From Streptomyces sp. MMG1121 (lineage in GTDB: Bacteria; Actinomycetota; Actinomycetes; Streptomycetales; Streptomycetaceae): a stretch of 64,000 nt of DNA. Each line of letters begins with the position of its first letter. Position 1 is the stretch's first letter. This document shows positions 7,764 through 17,324 of the stretch, in pieces. Both the position numbers and the translations under genes were made by a program. The stretch lies in the NCBI RefSeq assembly GCF_001280015.1, contig NZ_LGDV01000063.1, positions 62,001-126,000 on the forward strand. The letters run 5' to 3'. The notes under the pieces were generated by a model that was given only the letters and a program-made list of their open reading frames with translations, did not search any database and was not told the origin of the DNA.

Positions 7764-8303
7764 ATGGTCACACACGTACCCGCAGAGGCACAGGGCGACG
7801 AGCGCGGCGCGCTGCTCGCGTTCATCGAGGAGCAGCGCGGCGGCATCCGCCGGGCGCTGCTCGGGCTGACGGAGGAGCAGGCCCGCACCCGCCCGAGCGC
7901 GAGCGAGCTGTCGCTCGGCGGGCTGCTCAAGCACGTCGCCGAGGTCGAGCAGGGCTGGATCGCGCGGGCGAAGCAGGAGCCGCCGGCGATCCGGCGCGAC
8001 CAGTCGAACTGGCACGAGACGTTCCAGCTGGCCGATGACGAGACGGTGGCCTCGCAGCTGGCTTACTGGGAGCAGGTCGCCGCCGAGACGGAGAAGTTCA
8101 TCCGCTCCGCGCCGAGCCTGGACGACACCTTCCCGCTGCCGCCCGACCCCTGGTTCCCGCCGGAGGGCCGGGTCTCGCTGCGCTGGCTGTGTCTGCACCT
8201 GATTCGCGAGACGGCCCGGCACGCCGGCCACGCCGACATCGTCCGGGAGTCGCTGGACGGGAAGACGGCGTTCGAGCTGGTGGCCCTGGAGCAAGCCGGA
8301 TAG
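7764..8303 (+). CDS. DinB-like / DUF664 four-helix protein
   Basis: 179 aa. The DinB-superfamily bundle carries the expected metal ligands: LLKHVAEVEQGW early and HLIRETARHAGHADIVRE late. Actinobacterial members often act as mycothiol-dependent or metal-dependent enzymes, with most unassigned. ATG 7764 chosen; an upstream ATG at 7713 would add an unsupported 17 residues. The PadR regulator begins 24 bases downstream, so they may be functionally linked. Confidence 0.85.
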   Translation: MVTHVPAEAQGDERGALLAFIEEQRGGIRRALLGLTEEQARTRPSASELSLGGLLKHVAEVEQGWIARAKQEPPAIRRDQSNWHETFQLADDETVASQLAYWEQVAAETEKFIRSAPSLDDTFPLPPDPWFPPEGRVSLRWLCLHLIRETARHAGHADIVRESLDGKTAFELVALEQAG

Positions 8304-8327
8304 TCGTACGGCAATAACCTGGACCGC

Positions 8328-8969
8328 ATGTCAGCGATCCGTCTTCTCGTGCTGGGCGCGGTCCGCCAGCACGGGCGGGCCCACGGCTATCAGGTACGGG
8401 GTGACCTGGAGTACTGGGGCGCGCACGAGTGGTCCAACGCCAAACCGGGCTCCATCTACCACGCCCTGAAGCAGATGGCCAAGCAAGGGCTGCTGCACGC
8501 GCACGAGATCGCGCCGTCCACGGTCGGCGGCCCGCCGCGCACCGAGTACGAGCTGACCGGGAAGGGCACCGAGGCGTACTTCGCCCTGCTGCGGGACGCG
8601 CTGGTCACCTACGACCAGCGCGGTGACATGAAGACGGCGGCCATCGGCTTCATGGTGGACCTGCCGCGGGCCGAGGCGGTGGCCCTGCTGAAGGAGCGCA
8701 CACGCCGGATCGAGGCGTGGCGGACCTCGGTCACCGAGCACTACGTCCCCGAGGAAGGCCCCGCCCGGCTCGGTCACATCGGAGAGATCACGAACATGTG
8801 GGTCCACACGGCCGACTCCGAGGCCGCGTGGACCCACGGCCTCGTCGAGCGCCTTGAGAACGGCGCCTACACCTTCGCCGACGAGGGCGAACCGTTCGTC
8901 GGCGTCCTTGCCGAGGGGCAGGAGAACCCTTATGGGACGGGGGAGCGGCATCCGGGGGACGGTCGTTGA
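8328..8969 (+). CDS. PadR-family transcriptional regulator
   Basis: 213 aa. N-terminal winged helix: RLLVLGAVRQHGRAHGYQVRGDL, then PGSIYHALKQMAKQGLLHAHEI and the wing PPRTEYELTGKG. The C-terminal half is a helical dimerisation region with an ITNMWVHTADSEAAW segment. A -10-like TAACCT at 8315-8320 lies seven bases before the ATG, so it may have its own leaderless promoter besides read-through from the DinB-like gene. It is the last core gene before the defence island and converges on the HNH gene. Confidence 0.9.
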   Translation: MSAIRLLVLGAVRQHGRAHGYQVRGDLEYWGAHEWSNAKPGSIYHALKQMAKQGLLHAHEIAPSTVGGPPRTEYELTGKGTEAYFALLRDALVTYDQRGDMKTAAIGFMVDLPRAEAVALLKERTRRIEAWRTSVTEHYVPEEGPARLGHIGEITNMWVHTADSEAAWTHGLVERLENGAYTFADEGEPFVGVLAEGQENPYGTGERHPGDGR

Positions 8970-9006
8970 GCAAGTTTGCTCCACTGTCGGCGCCCGGCCC
9001 ATGGCT

Positions 9007-9729
9007 TCATGCCTCCTGATGCCGCCATGCGTGAAGAGCCGGGCCCAGCATCCGGCCGTAGGTCAGCTCGGCAACGGCAGGTGTATGGGCTCGTCGGCAC
9101 AGGGCACGCAGAACGTCGCCGAAAGGCTCCTCGCGCAGAGTCATGGCCGTCTCGCCGGCCCCCTCCAGGTCACCCAGGAGGACTTTGGCGTGCCAGACCG
9201 GCAGCAGATCCCGGCACAGCCGGTACATGCGGACCCGGCCGCGTCTGAGCACTTCGCGGTTGAGGTCGAAGACGACGATCGTTTTCCGGCCCTTCGCCGT
9301 GAGGCCTTCGTACGTCCCGGACGCAGGCAACAGTGCCAAGTGGCTGGCCGGATCGTCGGTGCTGGGATCCAGCAGCAGGCATTCCCCGGTCTCCTCGTCG
9401 CAGGGATACTCCTCACGCTTCACGTTGCTGTTGCAATACGAGCAGGCCAGCAAGTGGTTCAGCCAGTCGAACGTGCGCAGCGGGGCGAGTGCCTTGGGCT
9501 GGAAGTGATCGATGTCGGTGCCCTGGCTGTCGAGACAGTACATGCACCGCTGGATGGCGGGCGCCATACGGTGCAGCCGGGCACGAATCTCACGTTTGGC
9601 CGCGCGGCTGCTCCCCCATACGGATGTTGCCGCCGCGCTGTCGGCACCCTTTTTCACGACGCTTCCCGTGCAGCGGGCCAGCAGTTCACGTAACTCCGAG
9701 TCGGCGGGAGGCCGTTGGACCGGGATCAC
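9007..9729 (-). CDS. HNH endonuclease, Septu PtuB-like
   Basis: 240 aa with a zinc-supported HNH site: CMYC at 62-65, DIDHFQPKA at 72-80, Asn91 and CSYCN at 96-100. This spacing is that of the HNH proteins that accompany AAA ATPases (PtuB of Septu and the TIGR02646-like group). The GTG start overlaps the ATPase stop by four bases (GTGA), so the two are translationally coupled, as expected for a PtuA-PtuB pair. Predicted role: DNA cleavage on phage infection under ATPase control. Last gene of the leftward defence operon. The Septu assignment is by motif and gene pairing only. Confidence 0.85.
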   Translation of the reverse strand: MIPVQRPPADSELRELLARCTGSVVKKGADSAAATSVWGSSRAAKREIRARLHRMAPAIQRCMYCLDSQGTDIDHFQPKALAPLRTFDWLNHLLACSYCNSNVKREEYPCDEETGECLLLDPSTDDPASHLALLPASGTYEGLTAKGRKTIVVFDLNREVLRRGRVRMYRLCRDLLPVWHAKVLLGDLEGAGETAMTLREEPFGDVLRALCRRAHTPAVAELTYGRMLGPALHAWRHQEA

Positions 9730-11108
9730 CGGCTTCCTCCGAGCCTCGCCGCCACCTCGTCGACCCGTGTGGACAGGGAACTGGTGAGCAGCTCGGTCAG
9801 TTCACGGTACTCGCGCAGCTCCGTATCGTCGGCCTCGTCACGGAAGACCTTTCGCTCAAGCTGTACGAGCCTGACACGCTGCCGCTCGGCCTCGTCGGAG
9901 TAGGGCGTCTCCAGACCGAACAACTCGGACAGCACCGCGTCGTCGCCGCTTCCGTACACCACGCGCCGGTGCAGCCCGTCGTCGACGACCTCGGGGCCGC
10001 GGTCCTCTTGCGGACCCGGCAGCCGGATCAGCCCGCCGGGATCGGCCGCCTGGCAGATGTACGGGCTGTGGCTGGTGACGATGAACTGGATGCGGGGGAA
10101 GTGGCTGCGCAGCCAGGTGCCTATCCGGCGCTGCCAGGTGACGTGGAGGTGGGCGTCCACCTCGTCGATGATCACGACACCCGGCATCCGGACCACCGGA
10201 TGTCCGCCCTCGTCCGTGCCTGCGTCGAGGGCGCCGTACGAAGTCTGGAGCTGCCGCACGATGTCGAGGACCAGGGAGGCGACGGTGCGGAAGCCGTCGC
10301 TCATCTCGCGCAGGGGGTAGGCCCGGTCGGCGTTCCCTGCCGGGGCCACCCACAGTCCGTCCGCGCTGACCCGCAGGGCCCGGTAGCCGTCCGGCAGGAG
10401 TCCGTCGGAGAGCAGTTCCAGAACGGTCTCCAGTAGCTCCCGGGCGCCTTCCTGTTCCTCGAAGCTCCGCAGGTGCAGCTCCTTGAGCCAGCTCACGCCT
10501 TCGGCCAGTGACGCGTCCTCATGGAAAAGGGAAGCCATACGGCCCGCAGGTCCCGGCGCCAGCATCAGACGCTGAGCCTCGCCGCTGCCGCCCACCAGCC
10601 GGCGGAAGGGCCCGTAGGCGGCGCAGAACCAGCCCTGGGGGTTGTCGGCCCAGGGACCGCGCCCGGCGCCTTTCCAGCCGTATTCCTCGCCGTCGTACGG
10701 AGACAACCGGGGCTGTGACGGCGATGCCCCGTAGCGTGGCCCGCCCGCCTGCGCTTCGGGGACCGCCCAGTCGAGGCCGAGAACGATACGGTCGATGGGT
10801 GCTCCGCCCCGCCCAACGAGTCGGTCCACGCTGTAGTCGGGCCGGACATATACCTGCGTCCAGGCCGATTGCTCGCCGGTGGTGATCCAGCCACTGAAGT
10901 CCTGCACGAGGGTGCGGGCCACCTGGGGGCCTGCGACGGTGAGGGCGAGGGCCCGCAAGAAGGTGGACTTGCCCGAGCCGTTGCGTCCGGCGAGTACGGT
11001 CCAGCTGCCTCCGTCGCCGTCATGCGATGCGGACAGTGGGAGCTCGTCGACGGTCCGCGCTCCCGTGAAGCCTCTGACATTCGAGAAGCCGATTCCGGTT
11101 ACGTACAC
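9726..11108 (-). CDS. AAA/SMC-like ATPase, Septu PtuA-like
   Basis: 460 aa from GTG 11108 (GGGGGG four bases upstream), where the conserved YVTGIGFSNVRGF begins; an ATG at 11174 would add 22 residues without a good ribosome site. ABC-type ATPase with Walker A GRNGSGKST (41-49), a signature-like LREMSDGFRT, Walker B VVIIDEVDAHLH and the switch VTSHSP. The C-terminal region is helical. Coupled to the HNH endonuclease. Known Septu ATPases hold the HNH partner and respond to nucleotide levels. Lies 89 bp after hsdR on the same strand. OLD-family-like alternatives are less likely because no TOPRIM motif is seen. Confidence 0.85.
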   Translation of the reverse strand: MYVTGIGFSNVRGFTGARTVDELPLSASHDGDGGSWTVLAGRNGSGKSTFLRALALTVAGPQVARTLVQDFSGWITTGEQSAWTQVYVRPDYSVDRLVGRGGAPIDRIVLGLDWAVPEAQAGGPRYGASPSQPRLSPYDGEEYGWKGAGRGPWADNPQGWFCAAYGPFRRLVGGSGEAQRLMLAPGPAGRMASLFHEDASLAEGVSWLKELHLRSFEEQEGARELLETVLELLSDGLLPDGYRALRVSADGLWVAPAGNADRAYPLREMSDGFRTVASLVLDIVRQLQTSYGALDAGTDEGGHPVVRMPGVVIIDEVDAHLHVTWQRRIGTWLRSHFPRIQFIVTSHSPYICQAADPGGLIRLPGPQEDRGPEVVDDGLHRRVVYGSGDDAVLSELFGLETPYSDEAERQRVRLVQLERKVFRDEADDTELREYRELTELLTSSLSTRVDEVAARLGGSR

Positions 11109-11197
11109 CTGTCCCCCCTTCTGCCCGCGTCCTCGTTCACTGGGCGGGGTCAGCCTCTCATGGGGCGCTGACATGCGGCAGGCGCGGGCTCAGGCCC

Positions 11198-14100
11198 TCA
11201 TGCCCACTCCTCCGCCATGACCTCGGTCTGCTTCAGCACCAGGTCGATCGCGTCCGGTGCCTTGTCGGGCGGGTAGCCGAAGAAGTCCAGCAGGAACTGG
11301 ACCCTGGCCCGGATGCGGTCCCGGGCCTGACTCTTGACACGCCAGTCGACGGTGACGTCCTTGCGGACGAGTTCGCACAGTTTGCGGGCTATCTGACTGA
11401 GGACACCCTCTCCCATCTCCAATGCGGAGGGGTTGGCGGCGACGGCATCGTAGAAAGCCAGCTCGTCCTCACTGAGGTCGAGTTCTGCTGCGCGGGCACG
11501 ATCGGCAGAGACCTCACGGGCGAACTCGACGAGAAGGTCCATCGTCTCGGCCGCGCTGACCAGCCCGTTGTGATAGCGGTTCATCGTTTCCTGCATCCGC
11601 TGGGTGAAGGCGCGCTGCCTGGTGATGTTGCCGGGGTGGGCGTCGCGGATCTCCTTCGTCAGCGAACGGCGCAGGGCTTCGAGCGCGAGGTTGGGGTGAC
11701 GGCTCGCCTTGAGCGAGGCCACGAACTCCTCGCCCAGATGCGACAGATCGGGCATGGTCAGGCCGGCGGCGTCGTAGATGTCGACGACACCGTCCGCGAC
11801 GACCGCCTCGGCGTTGAGCTGATCGATCAGGCGGCGCTGGTCGGCGGCGGTGGCCAGACCCTGCTCCTTGAGGCCGTCCACGTCGAGCTTCTCGCGCGAG
11901 GTGCGCACGGTGGTGAAGAACTGGATGTCCGGGAGTAGATCCTGAACGTCCTCATGGGCCGGGCACAGTGAGAACGCCTGCGACAGCAGCTTGCTGTAGT
12001 GCATGAAGAGGTGCCGGCGTGTGGGTTGGCCCGGCTGGAGACCGGGCTCGCCCTCCTTCAGGAACTCCAGGACGGTGTACAGGGCCTCCTGGTAGCCGTC
12101 GGCGTCGAGGGTCTCGCGCCACGGGCAGTCGTCGAGCACCTTGACGACCCGCCCGTGCATCTCCAGTACCGTCTTGACGGCCTCCGAAATGTTCGCGCCG
12201 ATGGTGCCCTCGTCGCGGTCGTCGTTCGAGGTGTACTCGGCGACGGCGTCGGTGAGATGCTGGGTCACCCCCAGGAAGTCCACGACCAGTCCCGACGGCT
12301 TCTCGCCCCAGGTGCGGTTGACGCGGGCGATGGCCTGCATGAGGGCGGCCCCGCGCATCCGGCGGTCGAGGTAGAGGGTGTGCAGCGGGGGCGCGTCGAA
12401 TCCGGTGAGCCACAGCGACTGGACGATGACGAGTTCGAGCTCGTCGTCAGGGTCCGTGACCCGCTTCTGGAGGGCCTTGATCTTCTCGGGGGTACGGACG
12501 TACGGCGAGACCTCGGCGTCGTCCTTTCCGGGGTTCCCGGTGAAGACCACCCGGATCCTGCCGGTGCCGTCCGGAAGGAGCCCGGTCTTCCTGTCGGGCT
12601 CACCGACCCACTCCGGCCGACGCGCGGCCAGCGCCCTGAACAGGCGGGCGGCGATGCGACGCGAGGAACAGACGATCATGCCTTTGCCGGCGCTGCCGGT
12701 CAGCTTGGTCATCTCCCGGCTGCGGTTGTCCCAGTGGGACAGAACGGTGCCGGCGAGTTCACCTATGCGCTCGTCCGCGCCGATCACACTCTCGAACGTG
12801 GCGAACCGGGCACGAGCACGGGCCTGCTCGGCCTCGCTCAGTCCCTCGACCAGTCCCTCGGCCTGGGCGTCCAGGTCGTCCAGGTCGGCATCCTCGGGCA
12901 GGGCGACCTTGTGGAGGATCGGCTCGTAGTACACGCGGACGGTGGCGCCGTCCTTGACGGCCAGGGTGTGGTCGTACGTGTGGATCGTCGGCCCGAAGAC
13001 GGCGAGGGTGTTGCCGGTCCTGTTGTCGATCGGGGTGCCCGTGAAGGCGATGAACGTGGCGTTCGGCAGGGCGTCGCGCAGATGGCGGGCGAAGCCGTCC
13101 TCGAAGTCGTAGTGGCTGCGGTGGGCCTCGTCCACGACGACGATGATGTCCCGGCGGTCCGAGAGCAACGGATGCCTGGCCCCGGCCTCCTTCTCGGCCT
13201 TGCTGATACGGAACTTCTGGAGCGTCGTGAAGATGACACCACCGCCGCCCTCACGTCGGGTCAGCAGTTCCTTCAGCTTGGAGCCGGTGAAGGCCCGCTT
13301 GGGCTCTCCACCGATCACCCTGTGCAGGCTGTGGCTGGCGACGAAGGTGTTGAAGAGCTGGTCGTCGAGGTCGATGCGGTCGGTGATGAGGACGACCGTC
13401 GGGTTGGACAGCTCGGGGATGCGGGTCACCTTGCCGGTGTAGAAGAGCATCTCCTCGCTCTTGCCGGCGCCCTGCGTATGCCAGACGACGCCGGCCCTGC
13501 CGTCCGTGGCGACGGCGGACTCGGTGGCCGCGAGTGCCGTCTTCACGGCGAGGTACTGATGGGCCTTGGCGAGCTTCACCGTGTCCACGTTGCCGCCGGT
13601 GCCCTCGGCGGAGTAGGAGAGGAAGTTCCCGATGAGATCCAGGAAGTGATTTGGCTCCAGCGCTCCGGCGATCATCCGCTCCAGCGCGCGTCCGTCCTCC
13701 CGTTCCTCCTTCCGCTTCAGCAGCTCACCATCCTCGGCGTGCCAAGGGGCCATGTGTTCCCAGGGCGTGAAGGGTGTGCCGATATGGGCGGTCACCCCGG
13801 CGCTGGCGACTGCCACGAACAAGGTGCGGAAGGTGCCGTCGTTCTTCAGCTCGCGTCGGTAGTTCTGGATCTGCTCGTAGGCGGTGCGGGAGTCGTCCCG
13901 CCCGCTCGCCTTCTTCAACTCGACGACACCGAGCGGGATGCCGTTGACGTAGAGCACGATGTCGAAGATGAACGTCCGCTCGCTGGCCGCGCATATCCGA
14001 ACCTGCGAGGCGGCCACGAGATCGTTTCCGTGCGGGTCGGTGAAGTCGATCGGGCGGACGGTGACGCTGTGCTTCTTTTCGGTGATCGGATCCGTGTACT

Positions 14101-14452
14101 CGACCTTCAGATCACCGGTGAGCTTCTTGTAGAACTGCCAGTTCCTGCGTACGTCGTTGCCGGGCGCTTGCCGCAGCAGTTCCTCGATCACCTCTTCCAC
14201 GGCGTGGGCGGGGAGGTCGGGGTGGCGGGTGGCGATGGCTGTACGCAGGCGGGGATAGAGGACCAGGTCACCCCAGTCCTTCCGGTGGCCGCTGTTCGGG
14301 TTCAGGTCCTTTCCGGGAAAATGCTGCCATCCGAACTCGGCGAGGTGATCGAGGGCGAGCAACTCCCAGTCGTGCTCGGAGGAGCCACCGGCCGGTCGGC
14401 TGGCGGGGCTCCTGTCGGACTCCGGGGGAGTGACAGCACTTTCGTCGGTCAT
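11198..14452 (-). CDS. hsdR: Type I restriction enzyme, R subunit
   Basis: 1084 aa, normal length. N-terminal PD-(D/E)xK nuclease: FDIVLYVNG then GVVELKKASG near residue 175. Translocase of helicase superfamily 2: Walker A HTQGAGKSEEM near 325, VVVDEAHRSHYD, FTGTPID, and MIVCSSRRIA with a late LTGFDAPPLHTLYLDRRM and QAIARVNR. The C-terminal domain binds the methylase core. ATG overlaps the hsdS stop by four bases. It cuts unmodified DNA far from the recognition site after ATP-driven translocation. Appears intact. Confidence 0.96.
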   Translation of the reverse strand: MTDESAVTPPESDRSPASRPAGGSSEHDWELLALDHLAEFGWQHFPGKDLNPNSGHRKDWGDLVLYPRLRTAIATRHPDLPAHAVEEVIEELLRQAPGNDVRRNWQFYKKLTGDLKVEYTDPITEKKHSVTVRPIDFTDPHGNDLVAASQVRICAASERTFIFDIVLYVNGIPLGVVELKKASGRDDSRTAYEQIQNYRRELKNDGTFRTLFVAVASAGVTAHIGTPFTPWEHMAPWHAEDGELLKRKEEREDGRALERMIAGALEPNHFLDLIGNFLSYSAEGTGGNVDTVKLAKAHQYLAVKTALAATESAVATDGRAGVVWHTQGAGKSEEMLFYTGKVTRIPELSNPTVVLITDRIDLDDQLFNTFVASHSLHRVIGGEPKRAFTGSKLKELLTRREGGGGVIFTTLQKFRISKAEKEAGARHPLLSDRRDIIVVVDEAHRSHYDFEDGFARHLRDALPNATFIAFTGTPIDNRTGNTLAVFGPTIHTYDHTLAVKDGATVRVYYEPILHKVALPEDADLDDLDAQAEGLVEGLSEAEQARARARFATFESVIGADERIGELAGTVLSHWDNRSREMTKLTGSAGKGMIVCSSRRIAARLFRALAARRPEWVGEPDRKTGLLPDGTGRIRVVFTGNPGKDDAEVSPYVRTPEKIKALQKRVTDPDDELELVIVQSLWLTGFDAPPLHTLYLDRRMRGAALMQAIARVNRTWGEKPSGLVVDFLGVTQHLTDAVAEYTSNDDRDEGTIGANISEAVKTVLEMHGRVVKVLDDCPWRETLDADGYQEALYTVLEFLKEGEPGLQPGQPTRRHLFMHYSKLLSQAFSLCPAHEDVQDLLPDIQFFTTVRTSREKLDVDGLKEQGLATAADQRRLIDQLNAEAVVADGVVDIYDAAGLTMPDLSHLGEEFVASLKASRHPNLALEALRRSLTKEIRDAHPGNITRQRAFTQRMQETMNRYHNGLVSAAETMDLLVEFAREVSADRARAAELDLSEDELAFYDAVAANPSALEMGEGVLSQIARKLCELVRKDVTVDWRVKSQARDRIRARVQFLLDFFGYPPDKAPDAIDLVLKQTEVMAEEWA

Positions 14453-15609
14453 GACGTGGCATCCTCCACGACGCGCTCGGCGTCCTTGACGTGGATCTTT
14501 CCGGCGATGAGTCGGGGCAGCAGGGTGTCTCTGAGGGCGGCCAGGGTGCCGTTCTCCGTCCCGGCCTGTACGGCGACGTTCAGCAGGTCACGGGCCTGGT
14601 GGCAGAACCGCTGCATCGGTTGGGCGGAAGGAATGCGAATGCGGTGTCTGAGAGCCAGGTCTCGATTGATCCCGGGTACCGCCGAGTCGCCGAGCAGCGA
14701 CTTGAGTCCTGCGGAATCGAGTACGAAGTACAGGGCCTCGATAGAGATTCCCGATGCCGTCGGTCGAGCATAGAAAGCCGTGTCGATGACCCAGCCAGGC
14801 CGTGACATCCAGGAGACGTGTCCGGCGTTCGCTCCCTTGCGGCCGACTACGGGGCCACATGATGAGGTAAGCGAAGTGTCATGCCAACCCACCTGGCCGG
14901 TGCAACCGAAGACAGGCGTGTCTCCGGAACGCCGCTTGGGCTCGGGCAGGGACTTCCCATAGACCAGTTCGGCGATATCGCCGACGACTGAATTCAGAGG
15001 ATCTTGCCGGGTGGCCTCTTCCAGGAGGGCGCCTCCGAGCGCCAGGCTTGCAGAGGCGATCTGCTCGTTCACGGCGATCTTGTCGTCGAGGGAGCACAGG
15101 ACCTCGGCGATGGCTTGCTGGACGTGCAGCGGATGATCCGGGATCGGCAAGTCGGAGAGAATTCCCAGGTTGATATGGGGGACTCCCGTGGTGATCGCGC
15201 GCGCATGAATTCTCGCCACCATGGCCGGATCGCGGAAGCAATAGTAAATATAACGTGCGTCGGCCTGGCTCTTGTCGACGCGCAGTCGCATCTGACTCTG
15301 TGAGATGACGTAACGTTCGTACGGCAGGGTGGGTACGATACCGACTTGCCCCAGGGTGCCTCGCTGCGTGAAGACCACGTCATTAGGCAGTGCCAGGTTT
15401 CGGGAAAGATCTTCGCTGGCCTTTTCTTCGGATACGTAGACGTAATCGCGATGAGAAAAGAATCCCCTGCCGGACAAGTTCTGCCCCCGAATCACGGGAA
15501 CTCCGGTTTCTGTGTAATCAGCCTTTCCGAGGTTCGAGCCGAAAGGACCTCCGACGAGCCCCTTGGGGACGGAGAACTCTTTAAGGGGCCGTGTGACGAC
15601 GTGCCGCAT
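14449..15609 (-). CDS. hsdS: Type I restriction-modification specificity subunit
   Basis: 386 aa from ATG 15609, preceded by GAGGAGG; a TTG at 15612 is in frame. Two target-recognition domains, each followed by a helical spacer, as in HsdS: the first ends near DHPLHVQQAIAEVLCSLDDKIAVNEQI, the second near LRDTLLPRLIAGKI. RGQNLSGRGF and GVPHINLGIL are typical TRD loops. It chooses the bipartite DNA site for both methylation and restriction. The region 15080-15500 is visibly richer in A+T than its neighbours, as often seen in horizontally exchanged TRDs. Confidence 0.93.
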   Translation of the reverse strand: MRHVVTRPLKEFSVPKGLVGGPFGSNLGKADYTETGVPVIRGQNLSGRGFFSHRDYVYVSEEKASEDLSRNLALPNDVVFTQRGTLGQVGIVPTLPYERYVISQSQMRLRVDKSQADARYIYYCFRDPAMVARIHARAITTGVPHINLGILSDLPIPDHPLHVQQAIAEVLCSLDDKIAVNEQIASASLALGGALLEEATRQDPLNSVVGDIAELVYGKSLPEPKRRSGDTPVFGCTGQVGWHDTSLTSSCGPVVGRKGANAGHVSWMSRPGWVIDTAFYARPTASGISIEALYFVLDSAGLKSLLGDSAVPGINRDLALRHRIRIPSAQPMQRFCHQARDLLNVAVQAGTENGTLAALRDTLLPRLIAGKIHVKDAERVVEDATS

Positions 15610-17261
15610 CAAATCCTCCTCAGCTGCTCGCTCACGATGGCCTCCAGTCGCCGCGCTTCCGCAAAGTGAGCGGACAGTTCCTTGGTCAGCCTCGCCACCT
15701 TCGCCTCCACCGGCTCCGTGTCATGCTCACCGACAGCCTCGGCAACCCCCACATACCGCCCCGGCGTCAACATGAAGTCGTTCTGCCGGACCTCCTCCAG
15801 CGAAGCGCTCCGGCAGAAACCCGGCACATCCTCGTACGCTTCCGCGCCCTCGACTCCCCGCCAGGCACGGAACGTCGATCCGATCCGCTCGATGTCCGCC
15901 ACCGTCAGTTCCCGCAGCGTGCGCCCGACCATCTCACCGAGTCCGCTCGCGTCGATGAAGAGCACCTCGCCCTTCCGACCGCGCACCCACTCCGCGTGCT
16001 GCCGCCCCTTGCCCTCCGCTAGGAACCACAGACATGCCGGGATCTGCGTGGACCGGAACAGCTGGGCCGGCAATGCCACCATGCAGGCCACCAGATCGTC
16101 CTCGACCATCGCACGCCGGATGTCGCCCTCGCCGCCCGACTTGCTGCTCATCGAGCCGTTGGCCAGGACGATGCCCGCCCTGCCGCCCGGGCGGAGTTTG
16201 CTGACCATGAGCTGGATCCAGGCGAAGTTGGCGTTGCCGACCGGCGGTACGCCGTAGGCCCACCGGTTGTCGATGCCAAGTCGTTCGCCGCCCCAGTCGG
16301 AGATGTTGAATGGAGGGTTGGCGAGGACCACATGCGCTTTCAGCTCGGGGTGTTGATCCTCGTGAAAGGAGTCGGCCGGTTCTTCCCCGAGGTTGGCCTC
16401 GATGCCGTGGATGGCGAGGTTCATCTTCGCCAGCCGCCACGTCGTGAGATTGCGTTCTTGGCCGTAGACCGAGATGTTGAAGCGGTTGCCGCCGTGGGTG
16501 TCGATGAACTTCTCGGTCTGCACGAACATGCCGCCCGAGCCGCACGCCGGATCGAGGACCCGTTCCCCTTCCTGCGGCTCCAGCATCTCCACGAGCAGCC
16601 GCACGATGGATTCTGGGGTGAAGAACTCCCCACCCTTGCGCCCCTCGGCGATCGCGAACTGCGCGAGGAAGTACTCGTACACCTCGCCCATCAGGTCCCG
16701 AGCCCCCGTGCGCCTGCCGTTCTCGCCGATCTGGGACTGGAACTCCAGCCGGTCGAGAAGTTGCACCAGGCCGGCGAGGGTGGTCTCGTTGACACGCTGG
16801 CTGTTGTAGTTGTCGGGCAGGGTGTCCTTGAGGGACGGGTTGGCCTTCTCGATGGTGTCCATCGCGGAGTTGATGACCTCACCGAGCGAGGGTCCGTCCA
16901 GCGTTCCCTTGGCGCGTTCCATGACCACTTCCCAGCGGGCGGTCGGGGGAACGTAGAAGAGACCCGAGCCCGTGTACTGCCGGCGGTCCTCGACGGTCTT
17001 CAGGATCAGCTCGTCCGAAGCCTGACCTTCGAGGCCGAGGTCGGCCAGCATGCTGCCATCCCTCAGATCCGCCTCAAGCTGCGCCTGCTTCTCGGCCATG
17101 GCTACGGAGACGTACTTCAGAAAGACGAGGCCGAGGACGAAATGCTTGTACTCGGCGGCGTCCAGCGTCCCTCGCAGCTTGTCCGCCGACTTCCACAGGA
17201 TCGCCTTCATGGGCTCGGGCTTGGCGTCCTTCTTCTTCCGTGGTGGCACGACGGTTCTCAC
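15609..17261 (-). CDS. hsdM: Type I restriction-modification methylase subunit
   Basis: 550 aa. N-terminal HsdM_N helical domain (KSADKLRGTLDAAEYKHFVLGLVFLKY), then the N6-adenine methylase with FTPESIVRLLVEMLEP, SAM motif I DPACGSGGMFV and catalytic NPPF in VVLANPPFNISDWGG. GTG start at 17261 with GGAAGAA just before it. The TGA overlaps the HsdS ATG by one base. Forms M2S methylase and R2M2S restriction complexes with the adjacent gene products. Protects host DNA. Confidence 0.96.
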   Translation of the reverse strand: MRTVVPPRKKKDAKPEPMKAILWKSADKLRGTLDAAEYKHFVLGLVFLKYVSVAMAEKQAQLEADLRDGSMLADLGLEGQASDELILKTVEDRRQYTGSGLFYVPPTARWEVVMERAKGTLDGPSLGEVINSAMDTIEKANPSLKDTLPDNYNSQRVNETTLAGLVQLLDRLEFQSQIGENGRRTGARDLMGEVYEYFLAQFAIAEGRKGGEFFTPESIVRLLVEMLEPQEGERVLDPACGSGGMFVQTEKFIDTHGGNRFNISVYGQERNLTTWRLAKMNLAIHGIEANLGEEPADSFHEDQHPELKAHVVLANPPFNISDWGGERLGIDNRWAYGVPPVGNANFAWIQLMVSKLRPGGRAGIVLANGSMSSKSGGEGDIRRAMVEDDLVACMVALPAQLFRSTQIPACLWFLAEGKGRQHAEWVRGRKGEVLFIDASGLGEMVGRTLRELTVADIERIGSTFRAWRGVEGAEAYEDVPGFCRSASLEEVRQNDFMLTPGRYVGVAEAVGEHDTEPVEAKVARLTKELSAHFAEARRLEAIVSEQLRRI

Positions 17262-17324
17262 TTCTTCCGGTCTCTGCGAATGTGAATCTGTACTGCTGGG
17301 GAAGTGTGCTGCGGGCGGTGCTCG

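Noticed and set aside
11999..14773. 924-codon plus-strand frame opposite hsdR
   Set aside because: Shadow of hsdR; composition is that of reversed codons and no motif is present.
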